From Tetrapyrgos nigripes (taxonomy: Eukaryota; Basidiomycota; Agaricomycetes; Agaricales; Campanellaceae): a stretch of DNA of 64,000 nt. The stretch lies in contig JAACJM010000067.1 of NCBI GenBank assembly GCA_013368315.1, positions 1-64,000 of the forward strand. The letters are read 5' to 3'. This document shows, piece after piece, positions 40,001-51,634 of this stretch. The stretch's first letter is position 1; each line of letters starts with the position of its first letter. A program made the position numbers and the translations under genes. The notes below the pieces were generated by a model that saw only the letters and a list, made by a program, of their open reading frames with translations, made no database searches and had not been told where the DNA came from.

Positions 40001-40379
40001 TAAGATAGGGATGGTTCGGAAATAAAGGAAAAGCACATGGTGCTATTGGAGATGGATGGAGTACTGCGGAACGAAGTGGAAACAAAGTAGAAACCAAGTG
40101 GAACGGATTGGAGATGAAGTGGAGTAAGTTTGGAGATTAGATACGAGCTGTCCGGTAGTTATCCAAAATGAATCACGGGCTCCTGGATGGGATCCATTGT
40201 GGAGATTAATAGTGGAACTCGGATATGAAATCGGAAATGAATGATCAGAACATGTTCAGGATGGAAGGGAATGAAGTTCGAAATAAAAGAAAGAGAAGTT
40301 CGGAAAAGAATCGGATGCGATCGGAAAGATGTACGGAAGCATAGATATTACAATCTCCTTACGTTTGTGACTTCGCAAC
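37061..40379. other. Transposon-derived or unassigned sequence
   Basis: No supported gene. From 37460 to 38100 the short motif CCGCTA(A/G) recurs at least five times. Between 38860 and 39100 TTGAGG-type words recur in a loose tandem array. A run of 14-15 A at 39880-39894 could be a retroposon tail. Several 100-220-codon minus-strand frames here lack any domain. Confidence 0.4.
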
Positions 40380-40920
40380 ACTTTTTAGATACTTAGTATC
40401 GTTGCTGCTAGTCCATCCCTTGTGTACCATCTGAAAGCTATGGATTCTAGCTTTCTATTGATATAACTATTGTGCCACTTTTCTATCTTAACCATCTGTA
40501 GATATGCACTGCAAGTTTGTATACATCCGGGTTAGAATCCCGAATATCCGAATTGTCCAATGATGACGTGTCCTTTTGGATCTAGCGGTCTAAGCCTTCG
40601 ATCTGGGTTTGTAATGCCAACGTGTACCCGTGAATAGGGGCATTTCTCCTCCTTCTCTATCCCTTGAGTCGTACTAGCAGGTTTGTTAAGTCTTTGTAGA
40701 CTTTGTAGTTAGGTGGGTCTGCTACTATAGCTGTATCCCCTAGTATGTATCTGTTATAATACTCTGAACAAGTCTTATTCTTATCCGTAAGTATTGACCA
40801 TTAACATCCCTTAGGTTATACACCTAATTCCTAGTACTTTGACTAGCAGTTCAGGACTCACTCTAGTCCTTATTATCCATTTAAGAGTGACTTAGACATG
40901 TATTAGCACTAGTTTTGGGT
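40380..40920 (-). repeat. LTR family B, diverged partial copy
   Basis: GGTGGGTCTGCTA, CTTTGTAG, ACTAGCAG and GACTAGCAGTTCAGGACTCA correspond in order to the LTR-B copies at 45.2-46.0 and 49.05-49.8 kb. Orientation matches the 49-kb copy. Confidence 0.5.
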
Positions 40921-40951
40921 TATTTACCGCAAATTTGTACGACATATCATC

Positions 40952-41299
40952 GCTTTTGGGCAAAAGTTCTCACAGCTGCCCAGATACCCTCTCCTCCTCA
41001 TTGACATAGTGTAGATTGCTTTTGGTAGTGCACAGCTGCCTGTATTTTGATATAAAAGCAATCTAGCAGTATGTCTGTGTATGTAGCAGCAGTATAACAT
41101 GTCCGCTGCTTGCCATACATGTCATTTTGGTTCATTCCAAGCCAGGATTGGTCCAATATCACATATTGAGTACCTAGATACACCATATATATTCTCTAGC
41201 TACTCTTGGTACCTCAAATACAACTATTCAACCCATTTTGGTGGTGCCAATGAGGAGGAGAGGATATTTGGGCAGCCGTGAGAACTTTTGCCCAAAAGC
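40952..41299. repeat. 54-bp inverted repeat made from a Copia pol segment
   Basis: The sequence 40952-41005 (starting GCTTTTGGGCAAAAG) returns in reverse complement at 41246-41299 with about five mismatches. The right arm is part of the Copia pol reading frame; the left arm is an inverted duplicate of it. About 240 bases lie between the arms. Confidence 0.75.
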
Positions 41300-44066
41300 A
41301 AACAAGGAATTTTCAACGGCTGCCACTGTAACTGCCACATAGAGCAAACACCCTATAAGGCATTGATAGTAAGCTTTAAGCTCTTCAGATGTGTTGGGGA
41401 CAGTGGGTATAATGTAGAATGTGAAGGAATCTGAAAGGGTTTTGTAGAGGGGGACAGACTGGGGAAGGCAGGACTCCAAACCAAATGACTTGAGGACTTC
41501 AGTAATATATACTTCCTGGGACAGCCAGAGACGATGACTAGACCAGTCCCTGGTAATGTGCATGCCAAGAAAAAGTGATGCTGGCACATTATCAGTCAAC
41601 TCGTACTTCATGCAGATCATGTGTGTGAGCCAATCATAGATCCCTGGATGGTTGTGCAGGTTCAAACTGTTGTCAACATGGAGGAAGATGTCAGAAATCC
41701 TCACCTCAGCCACCTTCAGCACATGCTGTACCCATACACTCCTTCATATTTCCATATCTGTCACTCTTACATCATTCATTGCCTAAGCCCAGAAACCCTC
41801 AGAGGGTTTTTTGATTATACCTATGTGTGCCCCCACCCTATTCTATTTCCATTTCATTTATTATGTCAATTATTCATTCTGTTCATCACTCCACATCTAT
41901 ATTCATTGTTTAACATTTGATTTGTTTATTCTATTCACTGTTTGAGACTCGTGATCATCTAGTATATTAGTTATAGGAGCACCATAGTTAGTTGTGGAGT
42001 CTTGATACAGGAGGTGGTTTCATTACTCGTATATAGGTAGTGTTCTCCTGTACTCAAGCCTCAAAATTGATCTTGTTGTTGTTTCCTCTCATTCTTCTTT
42101 GCTTATTCCACATTGCGAATCGAAGGAGATGTGCACCACACTTGTGTGCAGCAAATCTAGTCAGACGGTTGTCTTGTATTCTTTATAGGGATTCTCGTTC
42201 TACATTCACCATCCATTGTCATTCTCCTTGGTCTAATTCTTTGCTGTCATCCCGGTTGCTGTACAGGTGTGTAGATTGATCTGCCAGCAGCTCAGATCTT
42301 TGGTCTCATAGGCTTAGGGTCAGTGGGTGAGTAGTGTCACTCCTAGGTTCCAGACTCCTCCTGGGGCATTCTCCCCTCATCAATGAGCCGATTTAGCATC
42401 AAGAGGTTAGCCTGGCTCGAGGGTTCATGACAGAAGATCAACAGGATATGTTCGTCAAGACCCTCAGGTAAAGGTACATCAGACAATGAGGAGGCAGTCC
42501 ACTTCCCAACAAAGACACCAAGATCCACTGGGCAGACAGTGAATCCAAAAGACTCCAAAAACTGCTTGATTTCAAAATACCACTCCCTTGCCAACTGTTT
42601 CAGCCCATAGAGAGCTTGAGTCAGCTGGAAGAACCTCCCCTTTCCCCCAAAACCTGGGATGCCATAGACGAACACATCATGATGGAGGGGAGCATTCAGA
42701 AAGGCTGTTTTGAAATCAAAAGTGGAAAGAAGCCAACTGTACTTTGCTGCAAAAGCCAAGCACCAACAAACAGAATCTGGGCAGACGACAGGTGCAGAAG
42801 TTCAGTCATAGTCTGCAGGGGTTTGGTGGCAACCTAAGACAACTACCTGAGCTTTATATCCAGATACAGAGCCATCGGGGTGATACTTGTAAGAGTATAC
42901 CCATTGGAGGCCAATGGCTTTGTGATCTGGTGGTAAAGCAGAAATGGAAGCAAACATCCCCAGTGCCTCCAGACGATCTACCTCAGTCTTCATGGCAGCA
43001 ACCCACTCTCCAGCATCAGGATGAGATATAGCTTCCCAAAGTGTCAATGGTGCCTTTCTCAGATCCCAGATATGATCCGTGATCTTCTTCAACTTGAAGA
43101 AAGGTTCCATTGATGAGAAAAATGTAAATAGAAGTGGAAATAGATTGAGATCATCCAAGCCAACAATGTCCACTGGCAGGAGAAGTGCCTCTGCCTGCTG
43201 ATACCCCACAACAGCTGAAAGAGCTTCTGCAGATGCAGTCTTAGTATGAGCTCTCGTTGTGTTTGCCTTAAGTCAGATAGCTTCTCTCCTATCCCATTCA
43301 GCAACCCAAGCCTTTCCAACCTCGGTGCGAGTCTGAGAGTGAGTTTTGCATGGTAAGGAAGTTGGTTTGTCAGTGGGAACTGGATCAGGAGGTAAAGGAG
43401 GCATGAAGTCCTTAACAATAGGAAGAGTATTGTTATCATGTAAGGGGGGAGAAGGAGTAGGAGTGGAAGTAGCTGGAGTAACATGAGGAGTTGGGGGTGA
43501 GTTGGTATCAACTGGTTCTTTGGAAACAGTATTGAGAGGAATGGAATCTACATCAACAATAAGAGGTTGAGGAGTACAAGGTACTCCTTTCAGCTTCCCA
43601 AAGGTGTGTTTGTCAAACTTCATGTCCTGACTAAAATGCTCCTTGCCCTTTGTATCCTGGATACGTCAACCCACTTGGTGTTCATAGTAACCAATGAATA
43701 TTCCCTTGACATATTGTTGGTCACCTTTTTGGGGCAGATTTCCTCAGGGATAAGGAACCAGCAACAGCAGAATGGGACGTGCATATTGGATACATCTGGC
43801 TTCATCCCAAACATCCCCTCATAGGGAGTAACATCATCAGGACCAACAGAGGTGGGAAGGTGGTGGAGTATGTATACTGACATGTCCACTACGTATTCCC
43901 AAAACTGCATGGGTGAGCCAGACTCTGTGAGCATAGTGATTGCCATCATCCTCTCAATCTTTCCATTCTGCTGGTGAGCATATGCAACCATCATGATGCT
44001 AACAATTTCTCTGTCCTGCAGCCATTTAGTGAGCTCAGCCCCAAGAAACTCTCTTGCACTGTCATG
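41228..44066 (-). pseudogene. Ty1/Copia pol: integrase and reverse transcriptase, broken
   Basis: From right to left on the minus strand: integrase C-part (AYAHQQNGKIERMM, MQFWEYVVDMSVYILHHLP, TPYEGMFGMKPDVS), the linker, then reverse transcriptase (HPDAGEWVAAMKTEVDRLEALG, AIGLQWVYSYKYHPDGS, TFDFKTAFLNAPLHHDVFVY, QALYGLKQLAREWY), then FLGMHITRDWSSHRLWLSQE. Between about 41740 and 42335 an unrelated stretch of roughly 600 bases separates two RT segments. At 44066 the integrase stops where LTR-B sequence begins. Frames shift several times. No gag or intact RNase H is attached. Confidence 0.85.
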
Positions 44067-44172
44067 ATGTTTAAGGGAATAAGAGGACTAGGATGAGTCC
44101 TGAACTGCTAGTTAAGACCTAGTGGGACTAGAAAACAACAGTACAATAATATTAAGTGCTTATGGATGGAGA
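44067..44172 (+). repeat. LTR family B, terminal 103-bp fragment
   Basis: TTAAGGGAATAAGAGGACTA through AGTGCTTATGGATGGAGAAA recurs almost perfectly at 45207-45310 (start of the long LTR-B copy). It abuts and truncates the Copia integrase. Confidence 0.75.
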
Positions 44173-44443
44173 AACAAGGGCTAGTTTTCAAGAATTTGGT
44201 TCAAGCCTACATTGGTGTAGCTTTGGTCTGGTGCCCTCAAAAAACACAAAGTAACATATACTCTGCACTGTCCTTTATAGTAGTTGAAAAATTCTTTATG
44301 CCACCCCATCACTCCAGGTGAGTACTTCACATTTTTCTGCACATACATATTAAACACTTACCCTTAAGGATGTGCATGGGTACTATCAGCCACACTCATG
44401 GGCTGCATCCACCCACATCCTCCTAGCATTGGCGGGACGCACC

Positions 44444-44982
44444 TGTCAAGGTTGTCGGTACACTCAATAACCACCCAAGTCACACAATACGAGAAAGCCA
44501 ATTACAAGAGAATAGATTGGTCGAGAAAGGTGAGAGATAGAGAGATAGAGAGATAGAGAGATGAGATAGTAAGCTAACTAGGCTCTACACTGTGTAGTGA
44601 TAGTACGGAGTGGAGACGAAGTGAACGAACTAAGGAATAAGTTACAAAGATCACAGGTATATAAGTAAAATGTGAACAGATGGGAAAGAGTAAGTAATAA
44701 TAGATGGTATCATGTGGAAACGTCAAGGGCGAGAGAGTAATGAGTTAAATATGGATAGATGAAGGTACTGGATCATAAGGAATGATTGACAGTGAGAATG
44801 TCCGTGGAGATAGGAAGCGGAGGAAATAAGAGTGTGAGTCATAGATCTGTAGAGATGGTAACTATAGACGATGATGGGAAATGGTTGATGTTTTATGGGG
44901 TTAAAAGTGAATAAAGTGGGAAATAGGTAGTAAAGGGAAAAGAATAGAAAGGAAATGAATAGGCGGAGAGCGATTCATGACA
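44444..44982 (+). mobile_element. Solo LTR, family A, with 5-bp target duplication
   Basis: A 539-bp element beginning TGTCAAGGTTGTCGG and ending GATTCATGACA, flanked by exact GCACC at 44439-44443 and 44983-44987. It is a close relative of the element at 56583-57107 and has no internal coding region. An AGAGATAG microsatellite lies near 44541. Confidence 0.9.
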
Positions 44983-45206
44983 GCACCAGCTTAAAATCCT
45001 GAACTTGGGTCACAAATCTGAGACCTTGGTATCAGCCAACTTCATCCAGGTAGTACCGGCAGCATCTCTGCATGTTTTTTCCCCTCTTAACTTGACTTGT
45101 GAGGCTTTCCGATGGTATGAGGGAGGCTAGGTGATGATATGCCATACAAAATTGCTATATACATACTTAGATTTTGGTCCATAATATCAGTTTTTGACGT
45201 TCTTTT

Positions 45207-46040
45207 AAGGGAATAAGAGGACTAGTGTGAGCCCTGAACTGCTAGTTAAGACCTAGTGGGACTAGAAAACAACAGTACAATAATATTAAGTGCTTATGGA
45301 TGGAGAAAACGACTCATTCTAAGTACTATGATAGATATGTATGAGTTGGAGTTATGATAGCAGACCCACCGAATAATAAAGATAGCCTACAAAGGCTTTC
45401 AAATCCTATTATAATGACTAGTACTGCTAGCGTGATCCAAAGGGACAGTGAAGTGTGAGATAGCCCCTATTCGTGGGCATAGGAACGTGTAAGCAGCATA
45501 ATCCTTGGTCAAAAGGTCGATCAGAGAAGACAGTGCTAAGATCGGACATGCAGACAAGCACACTAGGTTTAGATCTATGTATTGGCAAATCCTGTAGTAC
45601 TAAGACGGCTTTGAGGGAGTCTTAAGTATCTGTAAAAGGTACATGTGGATAAAAGTAGGACAAAGTATATATGCACAGGGTCCCAGAGAGTTCAGCTATC
45701 CATCGGTACAGAGGGGATAGTGAACGGACGTCTCTACACAGAGATATAAGGGACAGAAGCGCTAAGTTGCAGTACATCCGAATGAGCAGAATACAACCCA
45801 AACAGGTAACAGTATTTCCAGATAAGGATAAATCTGTCAGTAAGCGTCTAGCTAGGTGTTGAAAGCGTTGAAGGATGAATAAGTATGCAAACAGGACTGC
45901 AGAAGAGCTGGACTCGTATGTAGGACTAAGTAGTAGACTGTTGGCAATGCATAGAGTGAGTATAAAGCAAGATTGGAGAAAAGGGAAAGGAAACTACAAG
46001 AAAACCCTATGCCCCTAGCATAAGGATGCATATGAGGGAC
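45207..46040 (+). repeat. LTR family B, long copy
   Basis: Matches the reverse complement of 49050-49797 over about 730 bases, for example GGTAACAGTATTTCC(A/G)GATAAGGATA and CTATGCCCCTAGC. The first 103 bases also match 44067-44172. Called an LTR because it flanks gag-containing sequence; ends are not defined precisely. Confidence 0.65.
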
Positions 46041-46108
46041 CTAGCAGTCATAAGTGGAGTGTTCTGAGTCATAGATGCAATGCTCACTAACCAGGATGGT
46101 ACATGGAA

Positions 46109-46749
46109 TGTCATGAACTGCTACAGTTCTTTGTCCTCCTTCTTCTACTTCATTATTGAACTCATTTTCTGATCATTCGTCTATTGCATTTCCTCAATAA
46201 ACCTTTTAAACCTTATATTACTGACTTCGAACCTTATAGAACCTGTCAAACTCTATAATAACTGTCAATCAATCTTCCATTCCATCAATCCTATCTTTAC
46301 TGTCACAAACTGCTACAGTTCTTTGTCCTCCTTCCTCTTCTACTACACTATTGAACCTGTTTTCTGATCATTCATCTATTGCATTTCCTCGATAAACCTT
46401 TTAAACCTTATATTACTGACTTCAAACCTTATAGAACCTGTCAAACTCTATAATAACTGTCAATCAATCTTCCATTCCATTGATCCTATCTTTACCTTAC
46501 ATTTCTCCACTTTCTCCTATGTTTCTCCTATCACTTATTCATTGCTCTTCTATATAAACCACTAGACATTCTAGCTAGTCCTTTAGTTCGTTCACTTCAT
46601 CTCCGCTCTGTACTAGTACTACACAGTGTAGAGCATAGTCAGCTTACTCATTTCTCTTTCTCTATCTCTATCTCTCAATCAATCACTTTGTATCTGTCCT
46701 CAAACTGTGTGACTTGGGTGGTTATTCAAGTGTATTGACAACCTTGACA
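46109..46749 (-). mobile_element. LTR family A, inverted copy with internal tandem duplication
   Basis: Begins TGTCATGAACTGC and ends AACCTTGACA, the reverse orientation of the family-A ends. About 190 bases are duplicated in tandem (46116-46305 and 46308-46495, both starting CTGCTACAGTTCTTTGTCCT). No target duplication is seen (flanks TGGAA and CTTGA), so it is older or recombined. Confidence 0.75.
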
Positions 46750-47460
46750 CTTGAACGAACTCCCATACACCCACCTCACTATTTGAGTCTTTTCCCCTTT
46801 ATCTTGCTTATCTCTGTTCTCAACTCCTTTTACCTTTTACCACTATTTCATCTATATTGCAAGTGTCGCTCTTCCTCCCTGCAATTTGAATACATTTCAA
46901 TTGCTAGGCAGACACTACTTCAAGTAGACTGCAGAACCACTGTGTACTTCAAGTAACAGTGTAGCAACAATCATCCCCCTTTCATATATTTCTTTCACTC
47001 TGTCTTCCCCATTCTCTCAGATTTGCTTCGAACTGCCTGAGAGCCCGCCTGACTATGAACAACCTCCTCTTCCCCTTCCACTCTATCTACCACACACCAA
47101 GTACTGGTGCAGCCACGCAGTAGGCATTCAGGCGGATCCTTGGAGTTATGATTGAAACTTCATCTGTACACATCGTTGGGTTTGGAAACTGGGACCAGGT
47201 GACGTGATCCTTTCTGTCTATTCATACATATGAGTCACCCTCAACCTTGATACCGAGGAAACTGTTGTTAGGATTATGGGACCTCTATTCCTCAGAGAGT
47301 ACAATACACCTACTCTGTTCCTTACAGACTATGGCACACCTACCTCCTTTATCTTCAAATCCTCGTGGTGATTTAAAGGGCAGAAAAGAAGGCCCTAAGA
47401 GATTGTAGAAAGAGTATATGATGAGTTGACAGTCTGCATCTGCAGATCCAAATCTTCCCT

Positions 47461-48752
47461 GTGCAGATCGTCCACACATCTTCTTCAAACCAAGGGTTCT
47501 TGACTGCAATTATAACTCGGAGAGTTCGAAACCTTATATATTCTGCAAAAATCAGCCCTGTATTAACGGGTACAACACTTCCTATTGAGTGTGAAGTTGT
47601 AACACATAACCAAGAACTTGCTATTCGAAAAGCTCATTCTATTATCGACTCCGAAACCAAACCAGAACAAGGATCATCTACCCCTACAGACACTCAACTG
47701 AATCCAGAACCTTCTTCTCTCATACCACCTGATCTGATTTCTGCATCAGATCTGTCACCAGATCCATCTTCTAACAACCCATCAACCCCTCCCCGAGATC
47801 CTTCTCCTGATCCATCAGAACCAGATGACCTTTCTTCTTCTGTAATTCCATCCATAGCCCCTCGTTGTCCAAACCCTCCTCCCTCTCCAGATCCATCAGA
47901 TCCAGACAATCCAGCCATGTCTGACGTAGCACTTAATGACTCTAACAGTACTTTCACATGAGGAAGGAAACCTGATGCCTTTAACAGAGAAGGTGATGAA
48001 GCAAAGCGATGGCTAGCTTCGTTCAACAATTACCTATGTCAGAACAAGGCCAGATACTCCACTGAGGACTCCAAGGTGTCCTTATTCCTCTCATTCTTCA
48101 CAGGAGAAAAAGGAGGAGATTGGGCAACTCAATGAATCACAGAGCAAGAAGAAGATGAGGAAGATATGAAACTCAAACCAGAAGAAAGGCAATGGATGAC
48201 ATTAAAAGAAATAAAGGATAGGTTCAAAAGGGATTTCAAAGCCCTTGCTGCTGATGAGGTTGCGAGAAATAAGATCAAGAATGCTAGAATGAAGGAAACA
48301 GACATTATAATAGTATCTTTGATACATACGGAGAAGAGTTGGACTACAGAGAAACAGCTCTCCTAGATTTCTATAAAGCAGGTCTTCTGAGGGATCTTTG
48401 GAAGTCGGTAGCAGGAACGTGGCCAAAGTGGAAAGACTTCGATGAGTATAGGGAGAGGGTGATGGATCTCCATTTGGAATGGATAAATGTGAGAGAGAAA
48501 GAAGGACAATCGAGACCATTCTCTATGCCAAGAACGAATTTGGGTCCTTCTCAAGGATGGACAGTAGCAAGCATGAATGTGCTTATGAATATGGGACCAG
48601 GTGCTAACTTGTCCTTCACTCCTTTACCTAAACTGACACCCGAAGAAAGGGACCGACTCCGAAAGCTAGGGGCATGCTTTGTGTGCAGACAACCTGGACA
48701 CATGAGCAACGAATGTCCGACGTTCCTGATAATAGGTGGTTTTTGTAATTAA
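47461..48752 (+). pseudogene. Ty3/Gypsy-type gag with CCHC zinc knuckle, decayed
   Basis: A Pro/Ser-rich leader (SSLIPPDLISASDLSPDPSS) precedes a retrotransposon gag core (FNREGDEAKRWLASFNNYL, FFTGEKGGDWA, FDEYRERVMDLHLEW) and a CX2CX4HX4C knuckle CFVCRQPGHMSNEC near 48690. In-frame TGA codons at 47959 and 48133 and a frame change near 48330 break it. No pol follows; LTR-B sequence in inverted orientation starts about 300 bases downstream. Confidence 0.75.
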
Positions 48753-49049
48753 GTGCTAGGAACTACACCCAAACACAAAACTGTATACAAATGTAAATGA
48801 GACGAGTGTTCCAAGTAGTCAGAGTACTCAAACTCCCAGTTTACTTGTACTATAAGTACTTTTGATCGGGGTTTTTCAATGAAGTTAGCACTTAGCGCAC
48901 GACACAATAAACACAAGTTTAACACCAAGGGGATCAATGAGTCCCAAATTAAACACTTGTAGGCCACAGTTGCCTTAAAATCAAACACTTAATAGACCAA
49001 AAGGTCAATACAAAGATCACAGTTATAACCACAAAATGTTCAATTTAAA

Positions 49050-49797
49050 CATATGTGTCCTTACGCTAGGGGCATAGGGTTTTCTCATAGTTTCTTTATT
49101 CCGTTCAGTTTTCCTTTCCCTTTTCTCTGATCTTGCTTTATTCACGTCCTATGTATTGCCAACAGTCTACTACTGAGTCCTACATATGAGTCCAGCTCTT
49201 CTGCAGTCCCGTTTGCATACTTATTCATCCTTCAATGCTTTCAATGCCTAGCTAGATGCTTACTGACAGATTTATCCTTATCCGGAAATACTGTTACCTG
49301 TTTGGGTTGTATTCTGATTGTTCGGATGTACTGCGACTTAGCACTTCTGTCCCTTATATCTCTGTGTAGAGATGTCTGTTCACTATCCCCTCTGTACTGA
49401 TGGATAGCTGAACTCTCTGGGATCCTGTACACATATACTTTGTCCTACTTTTATCCACATGTACCTTTTATAGATACTTAAGATTCCTTCAAAGCCGTCT
49501 TAGTACTACGGGATTTACCAACACATAGATCTAGACCTAGTGTGCTTGTCCGTATGTCAAATCTTAGCACTGTTTTCTCTGATCGACCTTTCGGCCGAGG
49601 ATTGTGCTGCTTACGTGTTCCTATGCCCACAAATAGGGGCTATCCCACACTTCACTGTCCCTTTGGATCACACTAGCAGTATTAGTCGTTATAATAGGAT
49701 TCAAAAGCCTTTGTAGGCTATCTTTATTATTCGGTGGGTCTGCTATCATAACTCCAACTCATACATATCTATCATAGTACTTAGAATGAGGTATGGG
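49050..49797 (-). repeat. LTR family B, inverted copy
   Basis: Reverse complement of 45306-46040 at roughly 90 percent by eye. Together the two copies form a 0.74-kb inverted repeat around LTR-A and the gag remnant. Confidence 0.7.
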
Positions 49798-49993
49798 TTG
49801 CAATGCATAAAAGAGAATTACATGGTAGTTATCAGGTTTCTATCTAGAATGGAGGCGCGATAGCGCCGACATGAAAATGGTGCATGATTCACAGTGGAAT
49901 GGAGGCGCGCCAGTGCTGACTAAGTGGGGGTTTGGGGACGCAGCCCCCTACGAGCTGTCGAACCATGCCTTCATCGGTCGTAAAGCTCGTATA

Positions 49994-50165
49994 TGTACAT
50001 TCACCTTACAAAATATGTAGTCTTGCCCACCCGACGGCGCTTGAGATGGATATAGCATCCTTATCCGCCAGCTTTCCAAGTAATACTGCGCCAAAAAGTC
50101 CGTCCGACCCCGTAGCTGACGCAGAAAGACGGAGGCTGACAAAGGTGTTGACGGTTGGAACGGAG
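49994..50165. repeat. Dispersed repeat R1, copy upstream of DUF4336 gene A
   Basis: Same blocks as at 32137-32260 with about 50 extra bases in the middle. It ends about 175 bases before the start codon of the DUF4336 gene, so the 32-kb copy may be a captured piece of this promoter region. Confidence 0.65.
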
Positions 50166-50341
50166 GGTGGTTCACTGAAGCGCTGATCGCTGATCACCGG
50201 CACCCTTTTTAGTAATCCAAATGTGCGCGTGACGTCATCGTCGACGCTTTGGTTCGGCCTCCATCTTCGATTGCCTTCCAAGTTCCAGACCACCATGTGC
50301 ACCTTATATAGCTTCATCCTTCTTTCTTCTCAACCACCAAC

Positions 50342-51634
50342 ATGCCCCCGAAAGTCTCAGACGTTGTTATTCGAGAGGTGAGAAGCCTGAGGCTTTTTGT
50401 TCCTTACTATCACGTATGAACTGGCTCCAATTGTTTGGGAAATGATAGGTGACCTCAAACGTTTGGACGTTTTCAAAGTGCGTTTTGGGTACTTCCACAG
50501 TGACAGGACGCATATACTGATGGCTTTTCAGGCCTTTTGCGCGTTACGGTTTCATACCCTTTGGCGGTCGGTCGACGGCCATCAAGCTCTCGACAGGAGA
50601 TGTCTGGGTTTTGGCATCAACGCCTTTGACGGTTGATACAAAGGAGACTCTGGATAAGATGGGTCCTGTGAAGTGAGTTGGCCCTTTTTCTTTTGTTGTC
50701 CTGTACAATTGACCGGGGTTACCAGGTACATTATGGCGGGAGATTTCGTTCACCACCTATTCTTGGGTATGTCCGCCTTTTGTTCCCCATGTGTGCCGAT
50801 CGGGCTGAACCATTATGTGTAGGAGAGTTTAAGAAAGCCTACCCTCAAGCGAAAGTTATCGGGGTTGACGGTTTGGGAGCAAAGAAGAAGGCGGAGGGCT
50901 TGACTATGGATGGAGGTGAGCTTCCTCATACCCTACATTGTAAAAAGAGGATTACAACTCATTATGCGTCTAGAATATGGCAAAGATCCCGCTGATACAC
51001 GGTATGGATTTGAAGATGAGATCAAATCATGGTGCGTATGCTTTACGTTTTCAACTGGGATTAGGATTGGGATGCAGCGATGCTCAGGCCCTAGTTCACA
51101 GTTACTTCTCTGGTTTCCAAAACAAAGATGTCGCATTCTGTCATGTATCCTCCAAGAGTCTCATTGTAGCGGATTTGTTCTTTAATCTGCCTCCGAATGA
51201 ACAGGTGTGTTCTTTATGGCGTTTTTCCAAGTTGCGTCTCTAAGCAATGTCCTTTTTTGCTCTATACTACCTAGTATTCCAAATCCAAGCCTCCATTCAA
51301 GCTACCCTTCATGGGTACCCTCAACTGGCACTCTAGTATTTTGAAGAGCATGTTGTACAGTTTGGGGAAGGACAAGGAGTGCGTCATTTCTCTTCCTGTT
51401 GTTATCGATTAGCTGATTGGCTCGTCGGGACCCATGTCCTTAGGGCAATGAAGAGAGACATCAAGACCATCAACGACTGGGATTTTGAGAGGATTATTAT
51501 GTGTCATGGCGTACGTCGTCCGGCTATGGTGAAGCTATATACAAATGACTCACTCGCGAAACGCGATACAGGATGTCGTCGAGAAGGATGGGAAAGCCGC
51601 CTGGAAGGAAGCGTATAGCAAGTATCAGATTTGA
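50342..51634 (+). CDS. DUF4336 family protein (metallo-beta-lactamase-like fold), paralogue A
   Basis: DUF4336 proteins resemble metallo-hydrolases; no reaction is established. Ten exons give 244 codons with all phases consistent: 50342-50377, 50450-50478, 50532-50672, 50726-50766, 50823-50915, 50974-51031, 51102-51204, 51275-51378, 51444-51510, 51572-51634. Family blocks: VTSNVWTFSKPFARYG, GGRSTAIKLSTGDVWVLAST, LDKMGPVKYIMAGDFVHHLF with the His-His pair, FKKAYPQAKVIGVDG, CYFSGFQNKDVAF, SLIVADLFFNLP and DWDFERIIMCHGD with a late histidine. A TATATA lies about 35 bases before the ATG. Two further paralogues sit at 60.0 and 62.3 kb. Confidence 0.85.
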
